Assembly (NCBI GenBank): GCA_037957365.1
Contig: JARHVA010000122.1
Span: 6,477,501-6,541,500 of the forward strand
Length of the DNA stretch: 64,000 nucleotides
Direction of reading: 5' to 3'
From: Torreya grandis
Taxonomy: Eukaryota; Streptophyta; Pinopsida; Cupressales; Taxaceae
Part shown: positions 11,213 to 24,229 of the stretch, piece by piece
How positions within the stretch are numbered: the first letter of the stretch is position 1
Layout: each line of letters begins with the position of its first letter
Made by a program: the position numbers and the translations under genes
Notes under the pieces: generated by a model
What the model was told of the DNA's origin: nothing
The model's input: the letters and a program-made list of their open reading frames with translations, nothing else
Databases searched by the model: none

Positions 11213-12897
11213 GTCAGAAGAAAATTTGGGCGGACAACAAGCTATAAATGAGTCTCAAACACCCATAAGGAGGTCTGAAAGGGTAAGTAAACCTCCAATT
11301 AATTATTCTCCTTCTTTATACTACTTGTTGCTCACTGATGGTGGAGAACCAGAAAGTTTTGATGAGGCAATGCAGGTAGAATCCAGAAAGTAGTGGGAGC
11401 ATGGCATGAATGAGGAAATTGATTTCTTAGAAGAGAACCATATGTGGGGTTTGGTTGAGTTGCTAGCAAAAAAAAAAGCACTGAAAAATAAATGGATATA
11501 CAGGTTAAAGGAAGGAGAGAATGGATAAATGAGACATAAGGCCAGGTTGGTAGTAAAGAGATTTGCACAGAAACTAGGTATTGATTTTGGTAAATTTTTT
11601 TCTCTTGTAGTAAAGATGACTTCTATTCAGACTGTATTGTCTTTAGTTGCTATTGAGGATTTGCATCTTGAGCAGCTTGATGTTAAGATAAAATTTCTTC
11701 ATGGAGATTTGGATGAAGAGATATATATGGATCAGCCGGAAGGTTTTGAGGTCAAAGGTAAGGAGAAACTTGTGTGCAGGTTGAAGAAAAGCTTATATAG
11801 TCTTAAGCAAGCTCCAAAATAATGGTATTTGAGGTTTGACAGGTTTATGATAGAGCATGGCTTTAGTAAATGTCAATCTGACCATTGTATTTATTTTAAC
11901 AGATTGGATAATGGTAGTTATATTATCCTGTTACTGTATGTAGATGATATGCTTGTTGCAGGTTCACACACGCAAGAAATTACTGAGCTTAAGGTAAAAT
12001 TAGCTCACACATTTGCCATGAAGGATTTAGGAGCAGCAAAGAAAATCTTTGGCATGAGTATTAAGAGAGACAAGAAAAATCACAGTTTGATTGTCTCAAG
12101 AGGATTATGTGAATAAGGTGTTGGAAAGGTTCAATAAGCAGGATGCAAAATTGGTAAGCACACCTATGGCTGGACACTTCAAGTTGAGCAAAGAACAGTG
12201 TCTTAAATCACATGATGAGGTTGAGTACATGAGTAGAGTTTCATATGCTTCAGCAGTTGGGAGCTTGATGTATGCAATGGTATATACTAGACCTGATATT
12301 TCCCAAGCAGTGAGAGTTATCAGTAAGTTTATGGTCAATCCAAGAAAGGAACACTGGAAAGTAGTTCAATAAATTCTCAGATATCTGAGAGGGACCAACA
12401 GTAAGCATTTATGCTATGGAGGGTCAAACACTTCTCTACATGGGTATGTATATTTAGATATGACAGGTGACTTGAATGGTAGGAGAAGCACCACAAGATA
12501 TGTGTTCACTGTTGGTGGAACGATGGTTAGCTAGATTTCAAAGTTGTAGAAGGTTGTTGCCTTGTCTACTACAGAGGCAGAATACATTGCAGTCATAGAG
12601 GCTAGCAAAGAAATGATTTGGATGACTCGGTTCATGGAAGAGTTGGGAAAGGAGCAAGAGAATTGTAGATTATACAGTGATAGTCAAAGTGCAATTCATT
12701 TGACAAAGAATTCAGCCTTTCATTCAAGAACCAAACATATACAGCTTAGGTACCACTTCATTAGACAGGTATTGAAGGATGGACAGTTGAAGCTAGAAAA
12801 GATCCATATGGATAAGAACCCTGCTGATATGTTAACAAAGCTGGTAACAAAGGATAAGTTGAATCTTCATTCAACTTTTGTTGGTCTTCAAGATTGA
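11151..12897 (+). pseudogene. copia reverse transcriptase and RNase H
   Basis: DNA polymerase and RNase H part of the polyprotein. RRSERVSKPPINY (about 11270) is the usual entry to copia RT. Core motifs: HKARLVVKRFAQKLGIDF, QLDVKIKFLHGDLDEEIYMDQPEGF (first catalytic Asp), KSLYSLKQAPK, and LLLYVDDML (YVDD, about 11935). A stop sits in NG-stop-MRHKAR (near 11525), another in APK-stop-WYLRF (11819-11821, apparently CAA to TAA). A frameshift occurs near 12085-12092 before SQEDYVNKVLERF. The RNase H part has STTEAEYIAVIEASKEMIW and LYSDSQSAIHLTKN, ending KNPADMLTK. Length and order match a normal copia pol. Confidence 0.9.
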
Positions 12898-12899
12898 AC

Positions 12900-12984
12900 T
12901 TGAAGAGGGAGAAACAAGCCAAAGATGTTTAGAAGATGTTGCTGTATAGGTACAGGTGCAGCTGTTTATCTCCAAGTGGGATAT
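12900..12984 (+). promoter_or_regulatory. 3' end of internal region with polypurine tract
   Basis: GAAGAGGGAGAAA at about 12903-12915 and CAAGTGGGATAT directly before the 3' LTR. The latter matches the common copia AAGTGGGAGAT tract that primes plus-strand synthesis, with one base changed. Confidence 0.65.
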
Positions 12985-13712
12985 TGTTGAGTTGTGGAGC
13001 TAAAAGCTTCACTAATGAGCTAATGTGGAGGTTTCTAGGTTTACACAGTAACTGACATCGGTCAGAACCAACTGACATCGGTTAGGGGTCGACCGGCATC
13101 AGTCAAAACTAATCGACATCGGTTAAGAGTCAACCGGCATCGGCGACATCAGTCAAAACCAACCGACATCGGTTAGGGGTTGGCCGGCATCGGTCATCTT
13201 CAGACTGACACTGACTTTTGTGCATTTCCAGGCATTTCTAGAATTAAAATTGCTATTTTTAGGAGAACAGTTAGTTTGCATGTAAAGACTAAAATTAGTC
13301 TTGAGTCTATTTTTCTAATTATTGTTTGCTTTCAATTCTATTTAAGATACCCATGGGGTAGTATTGTAATTTGAGCAAGATAAGCAAGATCAAGAAGATC
13401 TGCAAGAATCAAGAAGATTATAAATCTTGTTCCATGATTATTGAACACAATTCTGTAATTGAGGGTTGATTGTAATTGATTGAGAGAGAGAGAGAAAACT
13501 CTTGAGGGAGAATTACTGTACATCTTTGAGATGTGAGGAGAGAGAAATTTCTTCATTGTATTTCTTTCTAGAAGAGTTTAATACAGATTGGTTGTTTCTC
13601 ATATCTCCTATTATTTGTTGTTTCTGATTTCTAGTTACTTATTACTTCTGATTTCAATTCAGTGTTTAGTTGCTTATACAAAAGTAATCAATTGTACTCT
13701 AAGATCCTAACA
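12985..13712 (+). repeat. 3' LTR of copia element
   Basis: Starts TGTTGAGTTGTGGAGC, ends GATCCTAACA. Same layout as the 5' LTR: CATCGG block at 13048-13216, TATTTAAG at 13339-13346, GA-rich tract near 13482-13550. Differences from the 5' copy are mainly transitions and cluster in the CpG-containing repeat block. Confidence 0.93.
13048..13216. repeat. CATCGG-type repeat block in 3' LTR
   Basis: Same alternating 19-21-bp units as in the 5' LTR; several units here keep CG where the 5' LTR has TG or CA, and the reverse. Confidence 0.85.
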
Positions 13713-13717
13713 TTATA
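13713..13717. repeat. Target-site duplication TTATA (right copy)
   Basis: Identical to 8024-8028 and directly follows the 3' LTR. Confidence 0.9.
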
Positions 13718-13752
13718 TTATCTTATTAAAAATTATTTTATATTTTATGGTC

Positions 13753-13770
13753 TACCAATAGCTATTGGTA
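13753..13770. repeat. Perfect 18-bp palindrome
   Basis: TACCAATAGCTATTGGTA is its own reverse complement. It lies 36 bp from the copia target site. No function can be assigned. Confidence 0.6.
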
Positions 13771-13771
13771 T

Positions 13772-13921
13772 CTAGTTTCTATCATATCCATCATGCCAGA
13801 TATGAATTTCTTTATTGTCACGCTGGAAAGTAAGGTATTGATTTGTATTACTAATAGTTGTTTTCACATCATTAAACCATTGTTGTCCAAGATATAAAGT
13901 TAAATTTGTTAATTGATCCAT
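13772..13921 (-). pseudogene. Possible retropepsin-flank fragment
   Basis: A 49-codon minus-strand frame contains LTLYLGQQWFNDVKTTISN followed by YLTFQRDNKEIHIW. An L-G-x-x-W-F/L segment followed by a hydrophobic strand is common just after the protease domain of gypsy-type retroelements. The similarity is short and could be chance; neighbouring minus-strand sequence to about 14700 shows no firm domain. Confidence 0.22.
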
Positions 13922-16900
13922 ATAACAAGGTCTACTATATTATATCCACATATAATGTGTAGTATAATGTACCCAAGAGATCTTGGAAAAGCTGAATACT
14001 ATTGTAACTCATAGATATTGTGTACCATCTATTGTAGTTTGGTAATACTTCAAGTTGTGTTAAAAGTGTTGTTATCTAGCCTAAGATGGTAGCAAACCCA
14101 TCCATATTTGCATTAATAGTTAAGGCTTCATGCCTTGGTCATTTTGAAGGATGGTTCTCATCTAAAAAATTAGAAGTCTTAGGTATTTTGTGGATTTTAG
14201 ATATAATTTGTATGTGTCTTTCATTCTTGTATTTATAAATTTAGTTCCTCACTTTGATTTTTATGATGACTAATGATTTTATTATAGTTACAATATGGTA
14301 ATTATTCTTTACGAAGGATTTTGTTACATATTTGGTACCTATTAGGAGGTAAATATATCATGTGACGCTCAAGTAACATAGGAAGTATTGTGTCTATAGT
14401 ATATTGGTTTACTATGATTTTTAAAGTTTGTTGTTGAGTCCTATGAGAGCCCTCCCCATTATTTACATGATGTATCAAAATTTGACCTTTTTAAGGTTGA
14501 ATCAATGTGTGAATCCATGAGGGATGTATATAATAAAAAGTATCACATGCTCATCTACTATTTTTATTTTTCCCTTATCTAGATTTGATTCTATATCCTT
14601 CGAAGGTGAATTAAGATTATATGTACCAATACCTATAGGTTGGAATAGGTTATGCGAAAGATGATCAAGTGAATATGTTAATGGGATATTTAGCATACCA
14701 ATTTAGGTAGGGTGGAAATCCACCTAACCTCTCTTAAAAGGAAACAAAATCTCCCTAAGTTTTACTACTTCTAGGTCTTGGCTTGGAAGGTAACTTAGTA
14801 GTTGATGTAAAATTGTTTCATTTGAAGGGGCCTATTTAAAATGAACTCAGGTAAATGATAATTATGGTCTTTTAGATCAATTGCTCATATAATAAGCAAA
14901 AATGAAATTGTCATGAAGATACAACTATTTCAATAATTATTCATTACATATTAAATTCAATAATGCATTAACAACAATGAAAATATTTTAAATCAAGATG
15001 AAGCTTGTAACATGGTTTGAAAATTTCAGATCTATTATACCTACTTTAAAAAATGTATAAAAAGAGTAAAATATGAGGCTAAAGAGAAATATGTAAGTCT
15101 ATTTTGTATCTAAAACAATTATGAGTCATTTGACTTAGATGAACTCCATAGAACCAATCTGTTACTTGACAAGTATGCATAATCATGAACACAAATGATG
15201 GAAGAATATAAGGTATTAATCTATGATGAAATATGGATAAAATCACTATATACATAAATAAATTATTGAACAATAATATTAACAACCTTTAAATTTATAA
15301 ATATATGCTTGAAAAATAATGTTTGGATCCACCATAGTCTGGGGAAGTACAAAAAATACTTCACAATAGCATTGCTTACAATAAAAACTAGGAAAATAGG
15401 AAATTGAATAATAAAAGCATCTGGTCCTATATTATACTATCTAACACTAATCAACCAACCCCTAATTTAGTATTATTATTGGCCTTATATATAATTTAAA
15501 TAATCTTAACCACCCATTAGGTGGTTGAAAATATTCAATGCATCATCCACCCACCAAGTGGTTATAAATATTAACTAATAGGCACCAACTAAGGCATACA
15601 TTCAATGTATGCTCATCTTTAAGATAATAATGTCTCTTTTGAATGGACCTTTTTATTAAATATTAGTAGCATGGTAGTATTGGAATAAAAACTTATTCCA
15701 AATCACATAGGTCCAAGTGAATCTTAGTCCTTTTGATTTGTTACCTTGTATTAAATGTTGGGTCAAACTTTATCTTTAAAGAATGAATAATCTTCTTGAT
15801 AGTTGATCAAACACTTCAATATGGTGATCATGCCTATTTAAAACATTATTTTGTCATTTTATGATCTTAGATTGACTGATCATGATGTGTAGGTTCTCAT
15901 CTAACTTAACTAACTATATGGCCTACATAGGAATATGTTTTATGATCCTCCATTTCACTGGGAAACAAGATATTCAATGACTACAAAGATATCATTAGAT
16001 TCAGTCCAATTTTCAAATCCTAATAGCTTAGATGAACAAGGTGGGCTTCAAATTTAGCTTCCATTTTTATTCATGGTGGCCCACATATCTTATTTGGAAA
16101 GGTCATTCCATGTGTCTAGTTATCACTACTCAAAAAAGCTAATGATCTTGCTACGTGTCAAATTTTTGCTAACTCAAAGCATGCTGATGGTCCCTAGGTC
16201 TTGATTTTTTTAGACTATGGTGAAATAATGTCTTGACAAGTATAAATATCCAACTAAATCATAGCTCTGCATGTCTTTATTCATTATTTCATGTCTTTTA
16301 TACCCCAAAGTCTCAAGATTATGCCATTATCTTGGGAATTTGCTTAATCTTTGCTTCATCATACTACTCTTACTTGATTCAGAGGTGTGGATAAGAGAGA
16401 TGATATGTTGTGGCATCATCTATTTACCTTGAGGATCTATTTATTTCTTACTATGTCATGATCATCCTAGGGGCCTAAAGAAATGAGATTTTGCCATGTA
16501 GCATCATCTTGGGGACCTAGAGGGTCTAAAGGTGATCTAATTGTCATAAGTTTTATGGAAAATTGAATCCTCAAGTTATTGATAGGTGGTAGCTTCTGAC
16601 TGAATATGTGACTGTAAGATAAAAAACAATCCATTAGTTTTTGAATATGTAAATTAGTCATTTGCCTTTAAATTACTCAAGTTTAACTAAATTAGATACG
16701 TCCAAAAGTCTAAAAAGAAAAATGAAAATCTTAAAAAAATAACAATTAGAATATCAGATTTTCATCAAAGATATAATTGATCTATTTAGAAAATGAATAA
16801 TCAAATACTTAGACCAAAACATAGTCACTTTCTAGCCTTTAAAAGAGGAAATGAATCAAAATGATTTTTTTAAATAATGTCCTCGAGACCAAAAAATACA

Positions 16901-19720
16901 TGGAACCAAAAGCTATAATGAAATCATTTTGAGGCAACACAACTTTTTAATACAATATTTCCCTACTAATATTGCAAATATTTTAGTCCTTTCTTGATGC
17001 TAAATTTTCTACTACGGATCCTAATTATAAAACTCACTGTTCTATATATTTTAAGCTATTTAGAATAGGCCCAAAATCCAAAGACTTGAACAAATTTATA
17101 TAGTTTGATCCAAAGGGAAAGCACCCTAGTTATATGACATTCTTGATAGACCAAATGGTCATCAAATTTAATCATGAAAAATGTTGACGTGGATGCCAAA
17201 GTGTCATTTAATTGGTAGTTCATTCCACATGGCATCCATTCACTCTTTTGAGGCCTAATTTAGTGTTTACTTGGGCTGATGACTTGTAAAATTGTGATAT
17301 AATGATATCTTGACACTTTTTAATATCTCACATATTTGAGACATTGCCTAAGACTTGTAAGCATACAGACCATCCTAGGTAAGTGGGTAAATAGGATCAT
17401 GTAATGTGACATGATCCGAAGCATTTGGGAGAAGTACTATTGGTTAGAAATATATGAAGAGTCCTGAGGTCATGATGAACTAGATCATGTCATGTGTTAT
17501 GATCCTATATATTTGAAAGGTCAAAGGGCCAAGATCGTAGATCTAGAAGCCACAATGAATTAATTAGTTAGGATCATGACACTTGTCAAAATCTTGATTG
17601 ATTAGAAGGTCTATGGTTTGTCAAAGAAGCCTAAAAGGGCTTGAGGAAGTGTGGATATGAGATTATTCTATGCGACATGATCCTGATTGCTTAGAAGATC
17701 TAAAAAAATGGCTAAGAAAAAATAGGCCCAGGAAAGTGTGTGAGTGATAAGTGGCCACTCCTTGCTTGCCCAAGACTCATGGTGAAGTTAGGTGACTATT
17801 GGATTGTTGGAGAATAACATAACTATTTGATTTCAAATTTAATCCTTGAATAAAAAGAGACCAAGTCAAAAGTAAAAGATGACCAATCTATGTAGAAAAC
17901 ATAGTCAATTTAAAAATTCAAGGCCAAAATTAGACCATATAGGAAGTGACCAAGTTTTAAAATGATATTATGAAGAATACTAGCCACTTTGCTTTGACAA
18001 GGAGTAGATATAGATAAGATTGGTAAAAGAAATGGTCATGAAAACCTTGAAAATTACCAGTCAAGTTAACTAAAATGGAACAAAGGAGACTAAACAAAGA
18101 TAAATAAGTACAAAAAATCATCTCATTTGATCAGAAAATAGATTCAATTTAATTTTATAGTCTACTAAGATTATAAGATTTAAAAGTTAAGTAAATGTAC
18201 ACGCTCAGTCAAAAAAATGAAAAGTAGACAATATCAGGCCAAACTACTCAAGGAAAACTATAAAAATATCTGTAATAGTCAGATAATCTATATAAACTTG
18301 AGTGAAAAATGATCTAAAAATAGAAACTTCAATGCAGTTCAAACCATAATCCAAAACAAACCAAGACTTACCATATTTAATTAAATTCAAATTGTTTCAT
18401 CAATGAAGTCCCAAATGCAATCTTCTAAACCAAGTGCATGTAATAGATATTTTAAGTTTAGACACAATTTAAAGAGTAAATTCAATACAATATCAAAGAT
18501 ATAACTTTTAAAGGACCATTTTCAAATTATGCCAATAACTGCTATAAACCCAAGGCACACACTTGATAAAAGAAAAGTTTAGGCTCCAAAACAAAAATAA
18601 GAGGTTTCCTAATTTTTTGAGGTGAAATTAGGACATGTTATGTAAGAAAAAACATAACCCAAATTTAGTTTTTGCAATTTTTCATCTCTCATATCTATGA
18701 GAGAGGAATATAAATAGTGTTAGTTTTACCAATAGTGAATACACATCAAAATGATTAAATGAGACTAATACCCTAAGCCTATCCACTAGGTTTGAGCAAG
18801 ACTAAACAAAAATCAATCAAATAGAAGACAAACACAAATATTTTATACCTTCCTTGAAATAATTAATTTTATTGTTGGTTAAAAAAGGTATGTGTTCAAA
18901 TTATAGAACTTAAGGTCTTTGATGATGTCAAATCTGCATGATAGCAACATCTTCCCTTGTCTACACTTGATTTGGCTTAAGAATTGGTTTGAGAAATATG
19001 AAGTTCCTTGGGTATTTTAGTAGAGTAAATTTAGGTTCAATAAGCTTGTCTATAATATAAGGGGAACCTTCAATTTATAGACTTAAATCGATGAGGGCCA
19101 TCCATATTGATATCCAAATGGAGGGCCAGGGATGAGTCCTCACCCTCATCAATGTTGGAGGTTAGAAATGTAAGAGGGTCCAATTAAGAAAATTTGGAGT
19201 GTGGAAGATATTTGGAATAAAATTGAAATCATGACCCCTTTTGAGTGTGTAATAAGGTGTAAGAGAGGGTAAGACCTTTCTTCCACTCCTCTCCTTTCCC
19301 ATTGAATTTTCCATGTGTTATCACCAAGATGAGGTAACAAATGAATTTTGATTTTTTAAAATAGAAGTTTAAAAAAATCCATGGAATTTTACATTAGAGA
19401 CTTTTTATTTTAATCAATTAGGTAATTAATTAACCATTTTAGGAATATAGCCTTTGTAATATCATTTTTCTAATTAATATATTGCTCATTTAACCTAATA
19501 ATAACCTTTGCAAAGTATTGATTCAATTTGTATAAGAAATAAATGATACAAAATGGTGTATTACCCTAGTCAAGAATGCACCATTGTGATTTAGAATGTG
19601 CACACCAAGTATATGGAAGAATTGGGTCAATTTGGTGATTTTAAGTCATATTTGTATGTGATTATAGAAAATCATTCCAATTTAAATTTAGACACAAAAG
19701 TGGTGAAAACAAAGTGTCTA
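13922..19720. other. Long noncoding stretch, no gene recognised
   Basis: AT-rich DNA without convincing frames. It includes a 19-bp inverted repeat (GCATACATT-C-AATGTATGC, 15594-15612) and, between 16400 and 17720, several loosely repeated GGATCATG and GACCTAGAGGGTCTAAA-type phrases. The right end (up to 19722) may be the 3' LTR of a minus-strand gypsy element, judged from the boundary at 19721-19736. No left LTR boundary or target duplication was found. Confidence 0.35.
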
Positions 19721-19736
19721 CATTTTCCTCTTATTT
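19721..19736 (-). promoter_or_regulatory. Possible polypurine tract and LTR start (minus strand gypsy)
   Basis: Read on the minus strand this is AAATAAGAGGAAAA followed by TGTAGACACTTTG. A purine run followed by TGTAGACAC is a common 3' LTR junction in plant Ty3/gypsy elements. The minus-strand integrase at 22770-24120 lies about 3 kb upstream in the right orientation. The other end of the supposed LTR was not found, so this is tentative. Confidence 0.4.
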
Positions 19737-19802
19737 GAGAAGGTGTTGCGAGACACAAGGCAAAGTAATGTCTTCTCAAATAATGAAAAATACAAAAAGA
19801 TA

Positions 19803-20506
19803 GATGAAAAATTATACAAAGAAATAATTAATGAGCCATGATTCCCCCTCAAGAGAATGGCTAGAAAAATATTTTAAATGGATGGGTCCTCAAAAATAAA
19901 TAAAAAATTGGATAAAAAGAAGAGTGAGATTAATCCATGGATGAGATTAATCCAAATGAGCTAATCCTTGGACACTTTTATTTTCAATGTGAATAGAGTA
20001 TAAAAATGATTATACCTAAATAATGGTGAATTGGTAAGGACACATCCCAAGATAAGTGACACACTTTAACATAACCCAAACAGGGTGAAAAATATGAGCT
20101 TAGAGAAATGATCTATCCCTAAACAAACTGCACACTTTAATTTTCCATAAAGAGGATGAAAAATTATACAAATAAATAATTAATGAGCCATGATTCCCCC
20201 TCAAAAGAATGGCTATAAAAATATTTTAAATGGATGGGTCCTCAAAAATAAATAAAAAAATAGATAAAAAGAAGAGTGAGATTAATCCATGGATGAGATT
20301 AATCCAAATGAGCTAATCTTCGGACACTTTTATTTTCAATGTGAATAGAGTATAAAAATGATTATACCTAAATAATGGTGAATTGGTAAGGACACATCCC
20401 AAGTTAAGTGGCACACTTTAACATAACCCAAACATGGTGAAAAATATGAGCTTAGAGAAATGATCTATCCCTAAACAAATTGCACACTTTGATTTTCCAT
20501 AAAGAG
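19803..20506. repeat. 352-bp tandem duplication
   Basis: Unit 1 is 19803-20154 and unit 2 is 20155-20506; a third start (GATGAAA) at 20507 diverges at once. By eye the two units differ at only about a dozen positions, much less than the LTR pairs in this window, so the duplication looks young. It holds no coding sequence and lies in the presumed 3' untranslated part of the minus-strand gypsy. Confidence 0.9.
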
Positions 20507-22095
20507 GATGAAATATATGAGATTAGAATTAGAGTAAATATGTATTGATTGGATTACCCCAAATATTGGAGAATTTATTGACTAATGAGTTTCCTAAATA
20601 GGGTAGATTTGATCACTGATTAAATTATTTTACCAGTAGGGTAGATTTAATTATTGAGTAGTTTAGTTGGTTTGCCCTTGTAGGGTATATTTTCATTTTG
20701 ATAAATTTATCAATTAATTTAATTTATTTATTGGAAATCATATCTCAAGGATTGAATATATTAGATATATTAAAGATGAGGATGAATGATGCACACATAG
20801 GTGTGATCATATAATGACTTTTCAAAGATTGCAAAAGCCACAAAAAACTAGGCACATGAGAATGCTCAGAGTTAATGAAAGATATGATTGTAATAAGACA
20901 ATTATGGCTAAATAAAAATTATATAATTATGGATGCACTGACCCTAGAAATTGAATGTAACTGATTGCTTCCCACATATTCCAAAATAGACCTCAGGCCA
21001 ATATATTTCTCCCTGAAATTGGGAGATAATATGATGAGGAATAAACTAGATGATAATACATTATTTAAAAAATTGTATAACTCTCTTTGATATGCGTAGT
21101 TGGATATGCACATTATGATTAACATATATGTATCTATAATTTTCAATTCTTGATTTAATCATGGAAAATGTGATGGTGTGATGTAGTCAAAGATGATGAG
21201 ATGATGGGATTAGACAATAGATGATTTTGTAAGGGTATACATTTTCATTATGACATTTATATATAAAATATGAGTAATTAATTTTTGATGTAACAAAAAT
21301 TGGTATAAAACACCATGATGACCTGGCTATAATGTGCATAAGGACTGACCCCCAATCTAATAGATAAATGATAATAATACAACAATGATATGAAAAACCA
21401 TGATGATAATGATGACATATGTCGATGGATGGACTTGAATACAAGTGCATGACAAGGAGAACCATGATGATGACCTCATTATCACAATAGAATAAGTTAA
21501 GGCAATAAAAAAAGGAAACAAACAAGTAAGCCAACAAGCGAGTAAACACAAACTGAAATGACAAATAACAAAAAAGAATCTTATCTTTTAACCAAGTCAA
21601 ATAATCCACTTCATAGGCTCAATGATACTAATAATTGGCTGGTGCCCAAAATCAAGGATACATGAAAGAGGGGATAAATAAAAAATAAAACATCACTAAA
21701 TAAGCTGTGAACTTGGCTTGCCCCAAACAGTGTGAAAATTATGAGCTTGAATTGGATTGATTTAATTTACCCCAAACAATGTAGATTTGGAAAGGACACA
21801 TCCCAACAATGTTTTAGGACTAAAATGAGTGGATGAAGGATTTTTAAATAGATTTAGGAACACACAAATATTTTTGAATTTTATGGATTTATATCTCTCC
21901 TAGAGATTATTGGCCTGTTGGCATTTTCTAATTTTTAGGGATTTTTATAATTTTACGATGTTTAGGTTTTTTAGAATAAGATATTTATAGGAATATTCAA
22001 TAGGTAAGATGTACAAGGGGATATAAAAAAATATTCAAGGGAACTATCTAGCAAAGGAAAAAATAACCTTGGGTAGGGGTTCAAATTACTAACTC
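20507..22095. other. No gene seen
   Basis: AT-rich DNA. A loosely related phrase (GACACATCCCAA, CCCCAAACA-TGT) seen in the 352-bp units recurs near 21720-21810, so the duplicated unit has older diverged relatives here. The 140-codon minus-strand frame at 21187-21609 is hydrophobic low-complexity text without a domain. Confidence 0.35.
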
Positions 22096-22307
22096 ATAAA
22101 ATGATAAGAGCATGGTTTAAATTGCTTGAAAAATAGTGAGAACATGGCTTAAATTGCTCATAAAATCGTGAAAACATGGCTTAAATTTATTTAAAAATGG
22201 TGAGTTTAGATTAAATTTATTTAAAAATAGTGAGTGTGTGGCTTCAATTTCTCATAAAATAGTGAGAACATAGCTTACATTACTCACAAAATGATGAGAG
22301 TGTGGAA
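22096..22307. repeat. Degenerate tandem repeat, about 36 bp, six units
   Basis: Units of the form AAAATRGTGAGAACATGGCTTAAATT-GCTC follow each other near 22099, 22134, 22169, 22205, 22240 and 22276. Confidence 0.75.
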
Positions 22308-22769
22308 TAAGGGTGGCTAGGCTAGCCTAAAAAACTGAGCATTACCTTCATAGTTGAAATAGACCTCAAGCCACTTTAATTCCACCTATAATGAAATATA
22401 CCTCTAATCGACATCAAGCTGGGATAAGAAGATAGTAAAGAGAGAATAATGTTATAGTCCTTAACAAATGCTACAAGGTGAGATTTCAGGGACCACTATG
22501 CGGAAAAACCATGCTGAAGTGTTATAAGATACTACTATCAAGGATGTGTTGATGATGAACAAATATAAATCACCTATTCGATCTTTCTATGAATCTAGCA
22601 TCCAAATCTATTTATTGTACTTTTAAAATAAAATTAAGATCATGATGGTAACATGATGTGGGAAAAAAAGGGACTAACATAGTTAGAAAAGGAATGAAGG
22701 AAAGGTGATAAGACATGCCCCCAAGCAGGGGTCCTCATAGATAATGTTCAATAAAATCAAGTGTAAAAG

Positions 22770-24120
22770 TGATAAGATGCATAATATTCATGGGCTCATC
22801 TAGTTATTATGCATTTGGTGTAGCCAATATGTATGTTTTAGACCCATAATTAGCTATGATAATGAATGGTCTTAGCCAATTAGGCTCAAATTTGCCCTTA
22901 TTTTCATGCTCTACATTGGTATTTTTTTGATTCTCTTTTAGTGCAAGATCACTGATTCAAAATATTTGGGTTTGATGTGATTTTTATAACTATGACATAA
23001 CCTTTTCTAATATGATTGGATATTATTCAAGGTAACTACATATTTTTCATCGAGTAGTTCTATTTCTTGTATTCAAGCTACTCTATACTCATCATTGATG
23101 ATATCCTACAATGAAATATGCAGGGAAGGAAACTTGATCTTAATAGGGAGAATAACTTCAGTGTCAAAGAGTGGGTAATATGGCTCTTGTTATGGTTCAA
23201 GTAATGGTAAGGTAGGTATAGAGGGCAAGAAATAATTATAAGTGTTAATCATGGCCAACAATGTTGACATTCTCCTTAAGAATATTGATAATGGTCTTGT
23301 TAGATTCTTTAGTTTAGCCATTGCCTTAGGGAAAATAAGGAGTGGAAAACCATTGTTTGACATGATATCAATCACATAGTTCCTTTACATCCTTATTTTT
23401 AAAGGACTTGCAATTATTGGAAATGATATTAGAGGGAATGTCATAGTGGAAAATGAGGTGATTTAAAATGAATTTAGAAATTTACTTACTGGTTATGTAA
23501 ATGAGAAGAATTTCTTCAACCCACTTTGTAAAATAATTGATCGTAATGAGAATGTGTTTGTGGCCATCTAAATAAGCAAGATTGATTTTACCTATAATAT
23601 CAAGTCCCTACATAAAAATTGACCAAGGATTAGTGATAATATGAAGTGATCATGTTAGAGCATGAATTAGGTTAACATGATTTTGACAAGGCACATATTT
23701 ATTGATATACATACATACATATACTTTCATAGTGGGTCATTAATACTTGATAAACATAATTTTTTTGGAAAGGACCATTTCACTAGTGTGGGCCCTATAA
23801 ATACCTTCATTCAATTCTTTAAGCACTAAATTATATTTTGTTGAAATTAAATAACAAACCAAAGTTCCATCATAACCTCTACGAAAGAGTGTAGCACCGA
23901 GTAAGGTATAACATGAGGTATTATAAATAAATTATTTTTTTGATTGTGGGAAATATTGATAGGAATAATGTGGTCATGGAGGTAATCATATAAATCATGG
24001 TACCAAGGTGAACTTGGACCAAAAATATCACATACCATATCAAATGTTGAATGAACATGAGCTAGTTTCAAAAGATGTTCAATAAGGAATTTGTAGTTTA
24101 GGACATGATCTATGGTTTTT
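22770..24120 (-). pseudogene. Ty3/gypsy integrase
   Basis: Decayed integrase read on the minus strand from about 24120 down to 22770. In order: PSSPWYHDLYDYLHDHIIP (the segment before the zinc finger, 23950-24020), remains of the zinc finger with CALSKSC and H in the 23640-23700 region, then GLDIIGKINLAYLDGHKHIL, INYFTKWVEEI (core with Asp-containing strand, 23520-23610), FSTPYFPKAMAKLKNLT (23300-23360), PLFDTEVILPIKIKFPSLHI (23100-23170), and a C-terminal stretch ending in a K-x-Y-Y-A-like motif near 22790. Stops and frame changes are frequent. The wording resembles the Tat-like branch of plant gypsy elements. The reverse transcriptase expected upstream (higher coordinates) is absent; a shared noncoding block and a SIRE insertion lie there instead. 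Confidence 0.8.
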
Positions 24121-24229
24121 TATCAATGAGCCAATTGTTATCATTATATCTTCTATCTTGTTACTAGCCCTTGGAATCTACTTAAACTAGACATGTTCAA
24201 AGTTTTCTTTAATGCTTTTTGTATGCAAT

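Larger units (their letters stand above)
8029..13712 (+). mobile_element. Full-length Ty1/copia retrotransposon (decayed)
   Basis: A complete 5684-bp structure: 5' LTR, tRNA-iMet-type primer site, gag-PR-INT-RT-RH in copia order, a short purine-rich tract, 3' LTR, and a perfect TTATA target duplication. The LTRs are 734 and 728 bp and differ at many sites, mostly C/T and G/A, so the insertion is not recent. The coding region carries several stop codons and at least two frameshifts, so it cannot make a full polyprotein. The order integrase before reverse transcriptase identifies Ty1/copia. I do not assign it to a named lineage. Confidence 0.93.

Noticed and set aside
15594..15612. Perfect 9-bp inverted repeat as a transposon end
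   Set aside because: No second copy or target duplication nearby; such short palindromes are expected by chance in 64 kb of AT-rich DNA.
21187..21609. 140-codon minus-strand frame rich in hydrophobic residues, like a membrane protein
   Set aside because: Composition follows from AT-rich DNA; no start context, domain or homologous repeat supports it.
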